Shown: piece after piece, positions 5,664 to 6,979 of the stretch
How positions within the stretch are numbered: position 1 is the stretch's first letter
How the letters are laid out: every line of letters starts with the position of its first letter
Assembly (NCBI GenBank): GCA_003564505.1
Contig: PXFD01000193.1
Span: forward strand, 1-6,979
From: Syntrophomonadaceae bacterium
GTDB taxonomy: Bacteria > Bacillota_D > Dethiobacteria > DTU022
Length of the DNA stretch: 6,979 nt
Direction: 5' to 3'
Position numbers and translations under genes: made by a program
The notes under the pieces: model-generated
Told to the model about the DNA's origin: nothing
Databases searched by the model: none
The model's input: the letters and a program-made list of their open reading frames with translations, nothing else

Positions 5664-5692
5664 CTCATGTCTAATAACTATGAGCAGCAGGA
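5652..5692 (-). promoter_or_regulatory. Possible antiterminator helix competing with the leader terminator
   Basis: The transcribed strand segment TCCTGCTGCTC (5682-5692) can pair with GAGCACCGGGG (5652-5662): five pairs, one C-C mismatch, then five more pairs including two G-U. The second segment is the left arm of the terminator, so the two structures exclude each other. The loop of this helix (5663-5681) holds all three NAG triplets. The pairing was found by eye and not by energy calculation. Confidence 0.55.
5664..5680 (-). promoter_or_regulatory. Candidate HutP RNA-binding site: UAG-N4-UAG-N4-GAG
   Basis: The transcript reads UAG (5680-5678), UUAU, UAG (5673-5671), ACAU, GAG (5666-5664). 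B. subtilis HutP is known to recognise NAG triplets separated by four bases in the hut leader. The last triplet directly abuts the foot of the terminator stem. With hutP in the same transcript, this is very likely the regulatory target. Confidence 0.72.
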
Positions 5693-5721
5693 CTGCTAAT
5701 ATTTTCTTGTCTTACAACATA

Positions 5722-5750
5722 ATTCTAAACCAGACTGATAAGCCTGTCAA
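5722..5750 (-). promoter_or_regulatory. Strong sigma-A promoter for hutH-hutP
   Basis: TTGACA (5745-5750, perfect -35) and TAGAAT (5722-5727, 5/6 of the -10) are separated by exactly 17 bases. The start should be near 5715, giving a leader of about 110 bases to the hutH ATG with the terminator inside it. The promoter begins 14 bases after the amidase stop codon. Control is therefore more likely at the terminator than at initiation. Confidence 0.85.
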
Positions 5751-5764
5751 TATGCTTACCCATT

Positions 5765-6979
5765 TTACAACTCAGGCTTTCTCTCCTGCCAGGGTCTGGC
5801 CTGCTCAAAGCAGGCAGCTGCCAGTAAAACTTCCCTTTCTGCGCCGGGCCTGCCCGCAATCTGCAGGCCAACCGGAAAACCATCCTCAGTCCAGCCGCAG
5901 GGGATACTTACTGCAGGTAGTCCGGTAACTGAAAACGCATAGGTCAGCATAATCCAGTCAATATAGCTTTCCATGGCTTTGCCGTTAATCTCTGTCGGAT
6001 ATGCTGTCTCTGCAGGGAAAGGTTTGACCGGCACTGTCGGAAGAATTAGGAGATCATAACCGGCAAAAAAATCAAGCATCTTACGCCACAGCTCGGAGCG
6101 ATGTTTTTTCGCTTTGGCCACAGCTTCGCCTCTTAAGCTCAGACCCTGCTTGATGTTACCGATTATGTTGGAATTTACTTTTTCAATGAATTCGGGCTTA
6201 TTAAGCTGATCTTGATAAAGAGCAGCAAAGCGAACTCCCCTTAAAACAGCGGCTGTTTCCTGAAGTCCGCTGAAGTCGGGATGATCCTCGTCCACCGAGC
6301 ATCCCAGCATTTTGAAAACATCAATTGCACCCCGTGCTATTTCCATAACTTCATTATCTACCGGGGTCAAATCAAGGTTTCCAGCCCAGGCAATCTTGAA
6401 GTTGCAATCTATTTTACCGGTAGTGCTATCATAAAAACTTCCCTCCTTGGGCAGCATTGCCATTGGCGTGCGCTTATCCATGCCTGATATTACATCAAGC
6501 ATTAAAGCCACGTCGCTTACCGTGCGGGCCATCGGCCCTTCCACCGACATATCATCCCAGTATAAATCGTTCGGATAAAGGGGAACTCTGCCGGGCGACG
6601 GTCTTAAACCGACAATTCCACAAAAGCTGGCCGGAATTCTAAGCGATCCGCCCAGATCGTTACCTTCGGCGATAGGACAGAGTCCTGCCGCTATCGCTGC
6701 CGCCGAACCACCGCTTGAACCACCGCTGTTGTAGTCTGCATTCCAGGGCGTCCGGGTCGCGCCGAACAGATCATTGTAAGTAGACCCTCCGGCAGCAAAT
6801 TCAGGAGTATTGGTCTTACCGAGGATAATTGCACCTGCATCCTTCAACCTTTCAACTACCAGGGAATCAACTGCCGGCACATAATCTTTGTATAACTTAG
6901 AACCAAAAGTTGTGCGAATCCCTTTTGTTAAGGTAACATCTTTTATTGCAACAGGAACCCCGTGCAAAGAACCAACAGG
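5765..6979 (-). CDS. Amidase-signature family hydrolase, N-terminus missing (cut by window edge)
   Basis: This is a Ser-cisSer-Lys amidase that hydrolyses a carboxylic amide in the cytoplasm. The frame is open at the right edge and 404 residues are visible. The catalytic Lys is in GVPVAIKD (visible residue 13), the cis-Ser in NSGGSSGGSAAAIAAG (89), and the nucleophile Ser in EGNDLGGSLRIPASFCG (112), followed by GLRPSPGRVP. The C-terminal part (LTYAFSVTGLPAVSIPCGW, then GFPVGLQIAG) is also typical. Family members usually have 450-500 residues, so roughly 50-90 are missing. The TTG at 6967 is not a credible start because the conserved sequence runs on through it (PVGSLHGVP). It is not a GatA by context, since no gatB or gatC is seen. 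The substrate is unknown; a side chain or N-acyl group of the compound handled by this locus is a guess. A separate promoter follows, so it may form a different transcription unit from hutH. Confidence 0.92.
   Translation of the reverse strand, partial: PVGSLHGVPVAIKDVTLTKGIRTTFGSKLYKDYVPAVDSLVVERLKDAGAIILGKTNTPEFAAGGSTYNDLFGATRTPWNADYNSGGSSGGSAAAIAAGLCPIAEGNDLGGSLRIPASFCGIVGLRPSPGRVPLYPNDLYWDDMSVEGPMARTVSDVALMLDVISGMDKRTPMAMLPKEGSFYDSTTGKIDCNFKIAWAGNLDLTPVDNEVMEIARGAIDVFKMLGCSVDEDHPDFSGLQETAAVLRGVRFAALYQDQLNKPEFIEKVNSNIIGNIKQGLSLRGEAVAKAKKHRSELWRKMLDFFAGYDLLILPTVPVKPFPAETAYPTEINGKAMESYIDWIMLTYAFSVTGLPAVSIPCGWTEDGFPVGLQIAGRPGAEREVLLAAACFEQARPWQERKPEL

Overview
The window reads almost entirely on the minus strand. 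It looks like a catabolic locus of an anaerobic Gram-positive (Firmicutes/Clostridia-type) bacterium. The signs are strong AAGGAGG-type ribosome sites, TTG starts, a consensus sigma-A promoter, a HutP regulator (known from Bacillus and relatives), and a non-pyrrolysine MttB-family methyltransferase of the kind common in acetogenic and dehalogenating Clostridia. The acidic lipoprotein might fit a salt- or alkali-tolerant lineage. Base composition looks fairly even throughout. No IS element, CRISPR array, tRNA or rRNA was seen.

Layout in the direction of transcription (right to left): (1) an amidase-signature hydrolase, 5'-truncated by the window edge (5765-6979); (2) a 160-bp gap with a near-perfect promoter (5722-5750), three NAG triplets spaced by four bases (5664-5680), and an intrinsic terminator (5629-5663) just before the next gene; (3) histidine ammonia-lyase, hutH (4027-5604); (4) the antiterminator hutP (3525-3962); (5) an MttB-family methyltransferase (2016-3464); (6) a peptide/nickel-type ABC transporter lipoprotein (263-1840); (7) the first 36 codons of a DppC-like permease (1-108), cut by the left edge.

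The clearest result is the hutH leader. A promoter, a terminator, a possible competing antiterminator helix, and a triplet pattern matching the known HutP RNA site sit together, and hutP is encoded two genes into the transcript. This suggests histidine-dependent antitermination controlling hutH, hutP itself and probably mttB. The other hut genes (hutU, hutI, hutG) are absent here, and a corrinoid-type methyltransferase lies where they might be expected. A testable idea is that the locus imports and breaks down a methylated histidine-type compound such as hercynine, ergothioneine or a related betaine, using the lyase and the demethylase together. That substrate is inference. The gene calls for hutH, hutP, the MttB family, the SBP and the amidase are firm at family level.
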